Origin: Malaya genurostris
Lineage: Eukaryota; Arthropoda; Insecta; Diptera; Culicidae
Reading direction: 5' to 3'
NCBI RefSeq assembly: GCF_030247185.1
Contig: NC_080571.1
Span: 2,100,001-2,164,000 of the forward strand
DNA: 64,000 bases
This document shows positions 11,380 to 23,728 of this stretch, piece by piece. Under the pieces are notes generated by a model. That model did not search any database. It was given only the letters and a program-made list of their open reading frames with translations, and was not told where the DNA came from. The position numbers and the translations under genes were made by a program. How positions within the stretch are numbered: position 1 is the stretch's first letter; every line of letters begins with the position of its first letter.

Positions 11380-11636
11380 TCGACAGTCCCACAACAAAAG
11401 CGCGTAACTGCAAATGACAGTTTCTCTTTGTTTACTTTTTCTTTCACGTTTTACCGGATTGTTTTTTTATTTGACGCCTTACTCTTCGCAAAACTTTCAA
11501 GTTAAAACTACAAGCTTTCGATTTATATTGGAGACGCTCAAGAAGTTGTTGTAATGGCTCCGTAATAATCGAAAGAGAAAGTAAACAAAGAGAGGCTCCC
11601 ATTTGCAGTTAGGCCCTTTTGTCGTGGTACTGTCGA
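11380..11636. mobile_element. MITE with long terminal inverted repeats
   Basis: The left arm begins TCGACAGTCCCACAACAAAA and continues through AACTGCAAATG and CTCTTTGTTTAC. The right arm reads GTAAACAAAGAG, CATTTGCAGTTAGGCC, TTTTGTCGTGGTACTGTCGA, its reverse complement. Arms are about 75 bp in a 257-bp element with no coding capacity. The internal word GAGAAAGTAAACAAAGA also occurs near 385-410 and inside the hAT-like element (58533-58560). Confidence 0.7.
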
Positions 11637-12592
11637 TATTTTTCATTTTTCAACTGTTTTGGTGATTCCAATATGAGTGTGATCATGACAGCAGCAGTGT
11701 GGAAAATGAAAACGATAAATAATCAAAAGTTGAAATAGATGGGTTAAAGCCCCCAAAATCATTAGAGTAAATTCAGCAGCTAGACGTTCTATATGGAAGA
11801 TCTATAATAGAGCAGAAACTGGAACAAATGTATCCCCAGCAAACAGTTCTAGTTTTATTTATTCGAATAGTGCTTCTGTCAAATTTAAAACTGGTCTACG
11901 ATGCTGTTCTATTTTTTGTATAAACACGAGTAAAACACAGCTGGGGCTGCCAGTTTTTCTTGTTATAAAATTCAGATTTAAATTTTGTAACTGACATAAA
12001 TAATGCATCTAGAACTAGAACACTACTGAATATGCCCTTACCCAGAGATGGCATTTCACCAGAGTGATATACGCTAGAGTCAGATTTTTGCCACACCGAG
12101 GATGCAAAAAACGAAGCACCGCACAAAGAGGAAAGCGCACTTCTTCTCAGTGTCGAATAGACAGCATTTGAGTGTGTGCTTGTGGTTAAAGCAGCTAGCG
12201 CGAGTGAAACACATTCTCTTCGCATGAATCGCTCACACGCGCTCTCGTCTAAAACACCCAAGTGACCACTGGCGCGTGATGATGAGCGAACACTTCTGTG
12301 AACTTCAATTAATAGAGTAGATCTGGCCTTGCTATGAAAAATTTGCAAGGAAAACCGAAAATTTTACGATAAATTGTTTTATTTTGCTGATTTTGCGTGT
12401 CCACGCTTCATCTACGAAAACCATACAGCAGAGTGCTCACCGGCGTGTACACCTCTGTGAAAGTACCTCCAGCTCTGTGAAAGTACCTCCACCTCAGAGA
12501 ATTTATTAGCTAATGCTCTAGCACTTTGGTGCGATTCAGTGGAAGAGGTAAAAGGAAATAAACAAACGCACTCATGATGCGTGCACACTTTA
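11637..12592. other. Intergenic, no gene recognised
   Basis: 12040-12340 is comparatively GC-rich, with CACACGCGCTCTCG and a 150-codon minus frame (11896-12348). That frame is Ser/Arg/Ala-rich and shows no domain. 12450-12495 contains a short tandem repeat, CTCTGTGAAAGTACCTCCA twice. The same CACCTCTGTG word recurs in the 5' leader of the I-clade LINE (51075-51185). Confidence 0.45.
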
Positions 12593-14107
12593 TACCGCTG
12601 ACAGACATGTGATTTCCGTACAATGATTTCTGTACAACGCTGTACGCGTACAACGATGGGGTGACAGACATGTTTTGCGCCTAGAAAGAATATACAGTGG
12701 AACGAAACAACTCAAACTTAGCTTGATTCCCCAGCTCCGATGATCGATAATATAGAAACCAAAAATTGTTGTGTATTCGTAGTAACTAATTTATAACAGA
12801 TTTTATCAATGCCTCTCTGAATTATTAAACTAATTTTGTGTGTGAGTGTTCTTCGGATGACAGTTTTACTCATATCAAATTTTAAGGTACATTTAGACAA
12901 GGTTGTTTCTGGGATACAGGATTTTTACCTTCATTATTTAAATGTAAATAGCATTAGGGAAAACTTGAAGTCCATAATTTTGATGTTCTACCGAAACATT
13001 CACTAACATTAAAAAAAAAGGAGGAAGTATGAAAGACTCTTAGAACTAAATTTCGGACCACTAGCACTATTTTGTATGCAATGAAGCTGATTTCTACCAA
13101 AAAGGTGATGAATCACCAAATTTTGTTTGTAAATCATGCCGACTTTGCAAAATCCGCAAAAATTTCAAGTTGTTCAGTAATAATTCCTTATTTACCCGCA
13201 TATTCACAATGAAAAAAAGAGCTCATATACTTTTAACATTTAGCCTCAAAATAGTAAATAAATCTGAGATATTCTCAGTATGTAACCAATAAAAACGGCA
13301 TGGCACATGCATATTCCAAAAAAATGATTTCAACGAAACAGTTTATTCACTACTAAATTTTTATAAAAAGGATTATGGTTTTCATAAAGCTGATTTTAAA
13401 ACCTTCTTGAATTTGAAATCATTCCTAAATAGATTTGACATAGGATTGATGCTTCATTTTGCTTCATAATGCTTATGTAAAATGGTCTACTAGGCTGGAA
13501 TATAATCTCATAATGGGTTTATTATGATTTTGGGTAGTTTAAAGTTGTGACAACACAATTAGTTTATTGATGTATTGGATATTTATCGTTAATTATTACC
13601 ACATGTGCATTCAAAATATGAATCATTATGTGTTCTAAATGCATTTCAACAATAAATTTACTTGTTATTGAATAGAAAACAATAACTCAATAGTGCTGAT
13701 TTTATGTACAAATATTGTTTTCTTTATTTGTATTCAAAAACTTCACCAAATTTATGATCGTTTCTTGGTTTGACTGCTTTTTGAAAATAAGCTACAACGT
13801 TGATAAAATGATAAGTTTTATACTGCTGGTTAACATTTTTCATAGATTTTTTCAAAATAAAACAAAGGTTGTTTATTATTTGATACTCTGAAGAAGGAAA
13901 TATTGTTTCGTGAGTTCACCATCGCTCGTCAATGGCGCTGATAGCAGTAAACAGTGATGTGATTTTGCACAGTACAACGATAAATGACCGTAGTACGGAT
14001 ATCACCGTTGTATCATAATGCTCGCGTGATACCACCGTGATTTAGGGTGACAGACATGTGATTTCACGGTGTACAGTGATTCCGAAATCACATGTCTGTC
14101 ATAAGTA
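12593..14107 (+). mobile_element. X element copy 1 (PIF/Harbinger-like, non-autonomous)
   Basis: A 1,515-bp copy flanked by TTA (12590-12592 and 14108-14110). The left end is TACCGCTGACAGACATG and the right end CATGTCTGTCATAAGTA. The word GACAGACATGT occurs twice in each end region, in direct and inverted form. The interior is AT-rich and non-coding. The 3-bp TWA duplication seen in all four copies is the PIF/Harbinger hallmark; the superfamily call is inference because no transposase is present. Confidence 0.75.
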
Positions 14108-14110
14108 TTA

Positions 14111-15449
14111 CACAACAGTGGTGTATAAATGTGAAAGAGAAGAGCTCTCGTTGAAGTTGTCAGTGCGAGGGGAGAAATTTTGCTTGCTCTTCGTCACACA
14201 GAGGAGATAGACATCTCTGCCCTTACCTTCTGTTGTAGTTTTCTTCAATTGAACAATCCAATCAGCGTGGTCACCACCAGATAGCGTTATGGTGATTGTT
14301 TTGACATATCCCATGTATTTAGAAAAATTTTGGACGATTTTTTACTTGAGTTTGAAGGAATGCAGATTGCAAAATCTTACAAATATGGGTAAGAAAAACG
14401 ATTATTCACGTGTTGTCATCAAACATATGATTTCAAAATGTCCTATACTCTTGACAATCTAGGATGAAATTTGAAATTTTCAGTTCACATACAGATTTGA
14501 TTTAGATTATAAAACATGAATAAATAGACTAGTCATAAAACTTTTGATCATAATTTATTAATTAATCTCAAAATCCAACCCAAAAAACAAAGAATATCCC
14601 CGATATGAAAACAGTACCCAACCTCACTTCTTCGAATTTGGTATTTCATGTTACGATTTCTCCATAAATATCAATCAAACATACCACGGAAAGTTACTGA
14701 ATCATTAATGATCGATTTTTTTACCAAATTTCCACACGTTTTTGTATGTTTGTATTCGATTTATAAGAAAAAATAATAAAAACCCTGCATTTTGTTCGAA
14801 TCTTTAAGCAAAATCTGAAAATTATCACCATCGCTTAGTTCAAAGCTCGCCACTCGGGCAGCGCTGCGATCGCAAAAGAGTTGGTTGGATTCTTCAATTG
14901 GAAGCAGCAAAGTTAACTGAGAGTGCGATCGTAGCAGGCGTGCGCGTTGTCGCAGTGATGTTTTCTAAACATCACTCGCATTTGTTTGACCGATGTTTTA
15001 GTGAACTGAGTTTATCTAGTGCGGTTTTATTGTTAACTATTGAAGCACTTTGTATAGAATATTCATTTGTTGTAATATGTTCTATTGCTTCGAATTGTAT
15101 TATGCTTGGACTATGCCATGCCTATAGGTTAAAAATGTCGAAAGCATTATTGCTTATATAATTTCGTGCGCGAAACTTTAAAATTTGCAAGTGTCCATTA
15201 CTGATAATTTACCTCCCAAAAGTAAGCGATTTCGATCGACCAAAGCGCCATCTGCACACCATTGTCGACGTTCTCAGATTTGAACTTCGAGTAGGAAATT
15301 ATTAATTGACTGGTGTTTTATAATATAAAACATCGTGTTAGACTAAATTAGATGAATCCTTCAGATTGTAAATTCAACAATCAATAAGGATCGTTTTTTC
15401 TCTCTGGTTAATCGAAAAACTACACTCTTAAAAATAATGAAATTTACGC
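14111..15449. other. Intergenic, no gene recognised
   Basis: Low-complexity AT-rich DNA. An 87-codon plus frame (14898-15161) is hydrophobic but lacks any domain or start context I would trust. 15218-15300 (AAAGCGCCATCTGCACACC) resembles 62811-62880 (GAAGCGTCATCTGCATATC), so it is a diverged interspersed repeat. Confidence 0.45.
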
Positions 15450-15453
15450 TTAA

Positions 15454-16123
15454 GGGGTTACACCCCTGTACAATTTTCGAAAAATCTAATTTTTTTTCAT
15501 TGCAAAAGGTCATGTATGATCTTTAAAATAATATTCCAAGGGATGAAAAGCGGGAAAAATTTCTAGACGTCTTAATTTCGAGTATGAGATACGATCTTAC
15601 AGCACCAAAAACTTTAAACGCGTTTATCTCAGAACCACGTTTTTTGAGCTGGCCGGAAACATAAGTCAAATAAATCTTGACCAATCGATTCAAAAATTTT
15701 ACAGAATTTTCTAAATAGTTATCTCCACCGAGGTACGTAGGGATTTTTGAAAATTGTGAATAGATTTTTTATGAACAATTTTGTGATGAAAAAATGCGGT
15801 GTGATTTTCAAAGGGCTGCCATTTTACAGAAAATCAATGAATTATACAAACCCTACTAACCTCTATGAACACTGTAATATGAAATTAGAAAATGTTTTGT
15901 TTTTTGTTCTAGATCGAAAATTGCGGAAACTGAATTTCCGGTCGTCAAAATGCAGCACTTTCGCGGAAATGCCGCCAAGCCGCCATTTTGTTTTTCAATT
16001 TTAAAAACTGATCATTTTTTTGTACTTAAATATACATATTAAAAAGATTACTCTATTTTTTGGATCCCAAAATAATGCCCCACAAAAGTCCTTCTCTTTT
16101 TTTTTCTACAGTGGTGTAACCCC
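15454..16123. mobile_element. TTAA-flanked inverted-repeat element, 670 bp
   Basis: TTAA at 15450-15453 and 16124-16127 borders ends GGGGTTACACCCCTGTA and TACAGTGGTGTAACCCC. This resembles piggyBac-type non-autonomous elements. TTAA is palindromic and could be part of the inverted repeat, and the flanking TTTACG words are also inverted. A nested insertion in an older palindromic repeat is therefore possible. The 85-codon frame inside (15747-16004) has no domain. Confidence 0.6.
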
Positions 16124-16127
16124 TTAA

Positions 16128-16799
16128 CGTAAATTCAAACATGCTGTAATTTCTTCGGTGATGACACAACATTACATCTTCTAACATGTAAAAATAAATT
16201 CTGCGTCCGTTTCGATGTAAAATTCAGCTAAATCAACTGAAAAGTATGACTTGTCTTTACATGGTTTCAATTGTGAGTGTAAATGAATATAGAGATGTAA
16301 ATTTTTTTAAATGTTTTTAAGCTAGACACCTGCAGTCTGTTATCGTGTCATATTTCACTAGAACCTAGGTGAATAAAGTTGAACTGCGAGGAATATCCAT
16401 ATATTATTGTTTTGGTTAGGAAATGGATATCGTCAAAGCTTCGAAAAGCGTATTGAGTGGTTGTTTGATTAATGGTAATCGAGTGATATCTTACTAGTAT
16501 TACGGTTATTTATTTGAAAAATGAACACGAATGATTACATGAATAAATTAGTTGCGGCACTTCGGATAGACGGCTGTCCGTAGTTTTACAAGTATCAGAA
16601 AGTTGACGTTTCAAGCATCGTATTTTTTCAGATAATACATATCAATACAAAACACGAATAAATTTCAACGCATTTTTGGTAGTCAGCTACCCAGAGCAAA
16701 AACACAAGATATTCGAAAATTTACTAACCAACAATTCCCTCCTTTCGGTATATGTGGGAATGCAGAGGAATTCTTAGTTTCTAGTAGCAGTAGATTCAA
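16128..16799. other. Intergenic leading into a gag-only element
   Basis: 16140-16300 has repeat words TGTAAAATTCAGCTAAAT and TCTTTACATGG typical of an interspersed AT-rich repeat. 16683-16780 (CTACCCAGAGCAAAAACAC) matches 8222-8340 and probably belongs to the adjacent gag-only element. Confidence 0.4.
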
Positions 16800-17243
16800 G
16801 TGTAATAAGCGTTTTACTTCAGTTTGCTTTCACTTGGATGAGATCCAAGTCAGTCGATAAAACGAAATCGCTTACGGCAGAAACCAAGTACAATTGTGTA
16901 GCGAACAATAGAACAATTCGAAATGAGTGAACCAACTGAACAAAAGCCACTAAGAACTTGAAAGTTTACTTAAGTAACAGAGTGAATTCCTTCACACCAA
17001 CCCCTGTGACATCTGTGGCAACCGTGAACAACAATGAAACATTCTCCTCGACGAAATCATCAGCATCCCACGAAGAACAAGGTACGCTAACTACAGCTAA
17101 CAACGCCTTGGCTAAAAGTAGCGACGATTCCGCCAACAATAGTACCACCGAACCAATGGACAGGAGCGAACCACTGCTTTCCCTCAGGCCTTATGCACGC
17201 GCGCTCTTTATTTTGCGCTGAGACAAATAAATTCTCATTCTCA
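16800..17243 (+). pseudogene. Gag-only LINE derivative copy c, large internal deletion
   Basis: The leader (TCAGTCGATAAAACGAAATC at 16851-16870, GTAGCGAACAATAGAAC) and start ATGAGTGAACCAACTGAACA (from 16923) match copy b. After TTGAAAGTTTACTTAAG it jumps to TTCCTTCACACCAACCCC, deleting the core domain and zinc knuckle. The remaining Asn/Thr/Ser-rich tail (17000-17160) includes NNNETFSSTKS and ANNALAKS. It runs into other sequence just left of X copy 2. Confidence 0.65.
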
Positions 17244-17246
17244 TAA

Positions 17247-20200
17247 TGCTTATGACAGACATGTGATATCGGTATCACTGTACACCATGAAATCACATGT
17301 CTGTCACCCTGAATCACGGTGGTATCACGCGAGCATCATGATACAACGGTGATTTCCGTACTACGGTCATTCATCGTTGTACTGCGCAAAATCACATCAC
17401 TGTTTACTGCTACCAGCGCCAATGGCGAGCGATGGTGAACTCATGAAACAATATTTCCTTATTCTGAGCATCAAATAATAAACAACCATCGTCATAATTT
17501 GAAAAAAATCTCGGTAAAATGCTAACAAGCAGCATAAAACTTATATATTTGTAGCATATTTTCAAAAAGCAGTCAAATCAAGAAATATTCATTAATTTGG
17601 TGAAGTTTTGAAATACAAATAAGGAAAACAATTTATTCATATTTGTACAAAAAATAGGCACTATTGAGTAATTGTTTTCTATTCAATAACAAGTAAGATT
17701 ATTGTTGAAATTGATTTAAAAACATAATGATTCATATTTTGAATGCACATGTGGTAATAATAAACGATAAATATCCAATACATGAATAAACCAATTGTGT
17801 AATCATCCTGTTTATTGATGACGTATCGAAATTCCATTTATAACATTGGTCCCCTATATTCACTTCTGGAAACTCTAAATCTTCTTATTACTTCGTCTTG
17901 TGTTATCGGGTTGAATGCCGTTCGATGAAAAAAAAACTTGTTTTTAAATTGTTTAGAAAGAGTCTTATTTTGGGTATGAATAGAGAGAACAGCGAATCAT
18001 GTCTTTCAGTGTGAGTAAATTGAAGCAGAACACGTACCAAGTTACATATTCAATTTAAGAAATACTTGTAATAGTTTTCAGTGTTACTTCATAAATATAC
18101 ACGGAACCACCGAAATTAGCTCTGCGCCTAATTCGTATTACTGTTTTTGAATTAGTTGATTTTAACAACAAAATTTCCAAAATAACTATAAAATTAGTTA
18201 AAATTTAGAATTTACTGTGCTGAAAAAAACTCTTATTTTTAGAGAAAGTGTTTAGTTGGCGAATATTCTGGACACAAACCAGCAATATTTCAATCCAACA
18301 CGAAATTCTCATTGACAACTAATTTCGTTATCAAAATCAGAAACTTTGATTCTATTTATCTATCACCGTCATTACTGAAGGACAGCAGTGTCAAAGCAAA
18401 ACAATCCATCAAAAAGCTAAAAGGGACAGACTTGTTGAAACTGCTCGCAAATTGTTTAGATGTTTTTCGCATGTGTTACGATATATCCCTATATAATTTT
18501 CTAAACCGATATGTAAAAATGACGTAAACTGTTAGTGGAGAGTGTATTTATTCAGAATTTGTGCGCAGTTAAAGCGATTGTGGGTAATAATGTTTTTACG
18601 CGAAACAGTGAAGTGAGTTTCGAATGTTGCACTCTAACTGTACACGTCAAATGATGTTTTTTTGTATCTTCTCATTCCGGGCTACGCAGTCCGGTGTACT
18701 ACTTGTATTCGGTTTTTGTTTTCCGAGTGCTTAAAGTTTTCAGTGAGAGAGTCGATTTTGCGAAGTCGAATGAAGAAAACAGCGATTTAGAAGTAAAATT
18801 TTCAAAAAGAAGTTTCTGTTTCGCTTATGTCTTTTTCTCCAATACAACATCGTATTTATACCTGCAAATATAGAAAAGATAACCGCGACTGAAATTTTTT
18901 TCGGTAGTAGTGTGCCATCTAGTGGCTAGTAGTCATTACGGTGTTAACGAGCGCCATATAGCTGCTAATTGCAGAAACCAATTCAACCATTTTTGTTGGT
19001 TGAAAACAACATTTTAATTCTCTAATTCAACTAAAAAATTAGTTGAATGGATATGAAGCGTGCCTTAGCTAAGAAATGACAGCACGTTTGATTGGTGAAT
19101 TCAACTAAAAAAATAGCCATTTCAACAAATATTTTATTATTATTAAGAGAATTAGAATTAAGAAATCTAAATTAGCAAAAGTAAGATTTTTTTAGTTGTC
19201 TCAAAAAATAACTAACTAAAATCAGAAAATCAACTAATTTTTTCGCCAAAATGCTAATTTCGGTCTTTCCGTGTAGCATAACAACTTTAAACTTCTCAAA
19301 ATACTAATAAAACGATTAACATATTATGTTCCAGTGTAGTAGACCGTTTTTCATACGATTTCTGAAGCACTTTGCTATTATATAATAGCATCAAACCTAT
19401 GTCAAATCTATTTCGGAATGATTTAAAATTCAATGTTTTAAATTCAGTTTTATGATAAACATAATCCCTTTTATGAAAATTTCGTGATGAATAAACTGTT
19501 ACGTTGACAGAATTTTCTGAAATATGTGAATGCCGTTTCTGATGATTACATACTAATAATATCTTATATTTATTTACTATTTTGAGACTCAATCTTAATA
19601 GTTTATGAGCTCTTATTTTTATCGTGAATATGCGGGTGAAAAAGGAATTATGACTGAACACCTTGAAATATATGCGGATTTGGCAAAAGTGGATAAGATT
19701 TACAAACAAAATTTAGTGATTCATCACCATTTTGGTAGAAATCAGCGTCGTTGCAAAAAATAGTGCTCGTGTTCCGAAAATTAGTTCTAAAAGCCTTTCA
19801 TATTTCCTCCATTCTATATTTATATTTTTTTTTTATTTTTATCAGTGAATGTTACGGTAGAACAACAAAATTATGAACATATCATTTTCTCTAATTCTAA
19901 TTACATTTAAACAATGAAGGAACAAATCCTGTATCCCAGCACAAACGTGTCAAAAATGTACCTTAAAATCATAAAATTTGATATGAGTGATACTGTCATC
20001 CAATGAACAATCACACACAAATAGTTTAATAGCTAAGACAGAGAGACAACATTATATCTGTCATAAATTAGTTGCTAGTAATAATCTTCAAACCACAAAA
20101 ATTTTTGGTTTCTATATTATCGATCATCGGAGCTGGGAAATTAAGCTAAATTTTGAGTTTTTTCGTTTCACAGTACATTCATTCTGTGCGCAAAACATGT

Positions 20201-20275
20201 CTGTCACCTCATCGTTGTACGCGTACAACGTTGTACAGAAATCATTGTACGGAAATCACATGTCTGTCAGCGGTA
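17247..20275 (-). mobile_element. X element copy 2, reverse orientation, interrupted
   Basis: Flanked by TAA (17244-17246 and 20276-20278). The plus-strand left end is TGCTTATGACAGACATG and the right end CATGTCTGTCAGCGGTA, so it lies reversed relative to copies 1 and 3. A 1,174-bp element (18100-19273) is inserted into it. Removing that leaves about 1,853 bp, similar to copy 4. It contains the ~300-bp segment (about 17800-18090) that copies 1 and 3 lack. Its right-hand TAA is shared with X copy 3. Confidence 0.75.
18100..19273. mobile_element. TA-flanked inverted-repeat transposon nested in X copy 2
   Basis: TA at 18098-18099 and 19274-19275. The ends are CACGGAACCACCGAAATTAG and CTAATTTCGGTCTTTCCGTG. 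Subterminal AATTAGTTGA/TCAACTAATT words recur. The empty site is visible in X copy 4 near 22780-22786 (AAATATAGCATAAC), which proves the boundaries. No credible transposase frame, so it is a non-autonomous, probably Tc1/mariner-type element. Confidence 0.8.
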
Positions 20276-20278
20276 TAA

Positions 20279-21776
20279 TACCGCTGACAGACATGTGATA
20301 CTCGTACAATGATTTCTGTGCAACGCTGTACGCGTACAACGATGAGGTGACAGACATGTTTTGCGCATAGAATGAATATACAGTGAAACGAAGCAACTCA
20401 AAACATTGCTTAATTTCCCAGCTCCGATGACCGATAATATCGAAACCAATAATTTTTGTGGTTTGAAGTGTATTGCTAGTAACTGATTTATGACAGATAT
20501 AATCAATGCCTCTCTGAATTTAAACTAATTTTGTGTATGAGCGTTCTTGGGATGACAATTTCACCCATATCAAATTTTATGGTTTTAAGGTACATTTTTG
20601 ACACGTTTGTTCTGGGATACATGATTTTTACCTTCACTATTTAAATGTAATTAGCATTAGGGAAAATTTGATGTTCACAATTTTGATGTTCTACCGTAAA
20701 ACCAAATAAAAATAGAAAATGGAGGAAGTATGAAAGGCTTTCAGAACTAATTTTCGGAACACTTTTTTTATGCAACGAAGCTGATTTGTACCGAAAAGGT
20801 GTTTGTTTGTTTGTAAATCATACCGACTTTTGCAAAATCCGCAAAAATTTCAAGTTGTTCAGTTATAATTCCTTTTTTACCCGCATATTTACAATAAAAA
20901 TAAGAGCGCATAAACTTTTAACATAGAGCCTCAAAATAGTAAATAAATCTAAGATATTGTTATTATGTAATCAATAAAAACGGCATGGCACACACATATT
21001 CAAAAAAATGCTTTCAACGAAACATTTTATTCATTACGAAATTTTCCTAAAAAGGATTATCATAAAGCTGATTTTAAAACCTTCTTGAGTTTGAAATCAT
21101 TCCGAATCATTTGACATAGGTTTGAAGCTTTGTTTTACTTCGTAACGCTTATGAAAAATGGTCTACTAGGTTGGAATATAATCTCATAATGGTTTTATCA
21201 GGATTTTGAGGAGTTTAAAGTTGTGACTATACAATTGGTTTATTGATGTTGTGTATATTTATAGTTTATTATTACCACATGTGCATTCAAAATATGAATC
21301 ATTATGTGTTCTAAATCAATTTCAACAATAAATTTACATGTTATTGAATAGAAAACAATAACTCAATAGTGCTGATTTTATGTACAAATATGAATATATT
21401 GTTTTCCTTATTTGTATTTATGAACATTTCTTGGTTTGACTGCTTTTTGAAAATAAGCTACAACGTTGATAAAGTGTATAAGTTTTATGCTACTGGTTAG
21501 CATTTTACAGAGATTTTTTTTCAAAATAAAACAAATGTTGTTTATTATTTGATACTCTGAAGAAGGAAATATTGTTTCTTGAGTTCACCATCGCTCGTCA
21601 ATGGCGCTGGTAGCAGTAAACAGTGATGTGATTTTGCACAGTACAACGATAAACGACCGTAGTACGGAAATCACCGTTGTATCATGATGCTCGCGTGATA
21701 CCACCGTGATTTAGGGTGACAGACATGTGATTTCACGGTGTACAGTGATTTCGAAATCACATGTCTGTCATAAGCA
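20279..21776 (+). mobile_element. X element copy 3, head-to-head with copy 2
   Basis: A 1,498-bp copy flanked by TAA (20276-20278 and 21777-21779), starting TACCGCTGACAGACATG and ending CATGTCTGTCATAAGCA. It abuts copy 2 through one shared TAA, giving the palindrome GCGGTA-TAA-TACCGC at 20270-20284. Like copy 1 it lacks the ~300-bp internal segment. No gene. Confidence 0.8.
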
Positions 21777-21779
21777 TAA

Positions 21780-21924
21780 GACAACCACGCGCATGCGACG
21801 TACTTTTGCCGCTCTCAAGAGAACTCTTTGGCACATTTACGTACCGCACCAGAAACTGATGCACGCTTCGTTGTAAAGTCTCATCGCATTCTGCCAAGAG
21901 CGAGGCTCAAGCGCTTTCGTCGCA
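21780..21924. other. GC-rich spacer between X copies 3 and 4
   Basis: 145 bp with words such as GCATGCGACGTAC, CAAGAGCGAGGC and CGCTTTCGTCGCA. It resembles the GC-richer block on the other side of X copy 4 (23729-24180), so X copy 4 probably inserted into one continuous segment. Confidence 0.45.
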
Positions 21925-21927
21925 TTA

Positions 21928-23725
21928 TGCTTATGACAGACATGTGATATCGGTATCACTGTACACCATGAAATCACATGTCTGTCACCCTGAATCACGG
22001 TGGTATCACGCGAGCATCATGATACAACGGTGATTTCCGTACTACGGTCATTCATCGTTGTACAGCGCAAAATCACATCACTGTTTACTGCTACCAGCGC
22101 CATTGGCGAGCGATGGTGAACTCATGAAACACTATTTCCTTCTTCTGCTCATCAAATAATAAACAATCATCGTCATATTTTGAAAAAAAAAATCTCGGTG
22201 AAATGCTAAAAGCAGCATAAAACTTATATACTTTGTAGCATATTTTCAAAAAGCAGTCAAGCCAAGAAATATTCATTAATTAGGTGAAGTTTTGAAATAC
22301 AAATAGAGAAAACAATTTATTCATATTTGTACAAAAAATCAGCACTATTGAGTAATTGTTTTCTATTCAATAACAAGTAAGATTATTGTTGAAATGGGCT
22401 TAAAAACATAATGATTCATATGTTGAATGCACATGTGGTAATAATAAACGATAAATATCCAATACATGAATAAACCAATTGTGTAATCATCCTGTTTCTT
22501 GATGACCTATCGAAATTCCATTTATAACATTGGTCCCCTATATTCACTTCTGGAAACTCTAAATCTTCTTATTACTTCGTCTTGTGTCATCGGGTTGAAT
22601 GCCGTTCGATGGAAAGAAAACTTGTTTTTAAATTGTTTAGAAAGAGTCTTATTTTGGGGTATGAATAGAGAGAACATCGAATCATGTTTTTCAGTGTGAG
22701 TAATTTGAAGCAGAAAACATACCAAGTTACATATTCAATTCAAGAAATACTTGTAATAGTTTTCAGTGTTACTTCATAAATATAGCATAACAACTTTAAA
22801 CTTCTCAAAATCCTAATAAAACCATTATCAGATTATATTCCAGTGTAGTAGACCGTTTTTCATGAGATTTCTGTAGCACTTTGCTGTTATATAATAGCAT
22901 CAAACCTATGTCAAATCTATTTCGGAATGATTTAAAATTCGAGAAGGTTTTAAATTCAGTTTTATGATGAACATAATCCTTTTTATGAAAATTTCGTGAT
23001 GAATAAACTGTTACGTTGACAGAATTTTTCTGAAATATGTGTGTGCCATGCCGTTTCTGATGGTTACATAATATCTTAGATTTATTTACTATTTTGAGAC
23101 TCAATCTTAATAGTTTATGCGCTCTTATTTTTATCCTGAATATGCGGGTGAAAAAGGAATTATGACTGAACACCTTGAAATTCATTCAGATTTGGCAAAA
23201 GTCGGTAAGATTTACAAACAAAATTAAGTGATTCATCACCATTTTGGTAGAAATCAGCGTCGTTGCAAAAAAAATAGTACTCGTGTACCGAAAATTAGTT
23301 CTAAAAGCCTTTCATATTTCCTCCATTCTATATTTATATTTGTTTTTTATTTTTATCAGTAAATGTTACGGTAGAACATCAAAATTATGAACATCTAATT
23401 TTCTCTAATACTAATTACATTTAAACAATGATATGAGTGATACTGTCATCCAATGAACACTTACACACAAATAGTTTAATAGCTAAGACAGAGCGACAAG
23501 ATTATATCTGTCATAAATTAGTTGCTAGTAATAATCTTCAAACCACAAAAATTTTTGGTTTCAATATTATCGATCATCGGAGCTGGGAAATTAAGCTAAA
23601 TTTTGAGTTTTTTCGTTTCACACTACATTCATTCTGTGCGCAAAACATGTCTGTCACCTCATCGTTGTAGGCGTACAACGTTGTACAGAAATCATTGTAC
23701 GGAAATCACATGTCTGTCAGCGGTA
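21928..23725 (-). mobile_element. X element copy 4, reverse orientation, longer form
   Basis: A 1,798-bp copy flanked by TTA (21925-21927 and 23726-23728), with ends TGCTTATGACAGACATG and CATGTCTGTCAGCGGTA. It includes about 300 bp (near 22495-22740) absent from copies 1 and 3. On the minus strand that segment can encode DEVIRRFRVSRSEYRG (within 22522-22725), which loosely recalls the start of Harbinger transposases. I treat this as a hint only. The site of the nested element in copy 2 is empty here. Confidence 0.75.
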
Positions 23726-23728
23726 TTA

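Noticed and set aside
11896..12348. 150-codon minus frame as a gene
   Set aside because: Ser/Arg/Ala-rich translation of a GC-rich non-coding block with no domain; no splice signals checked convincingly.
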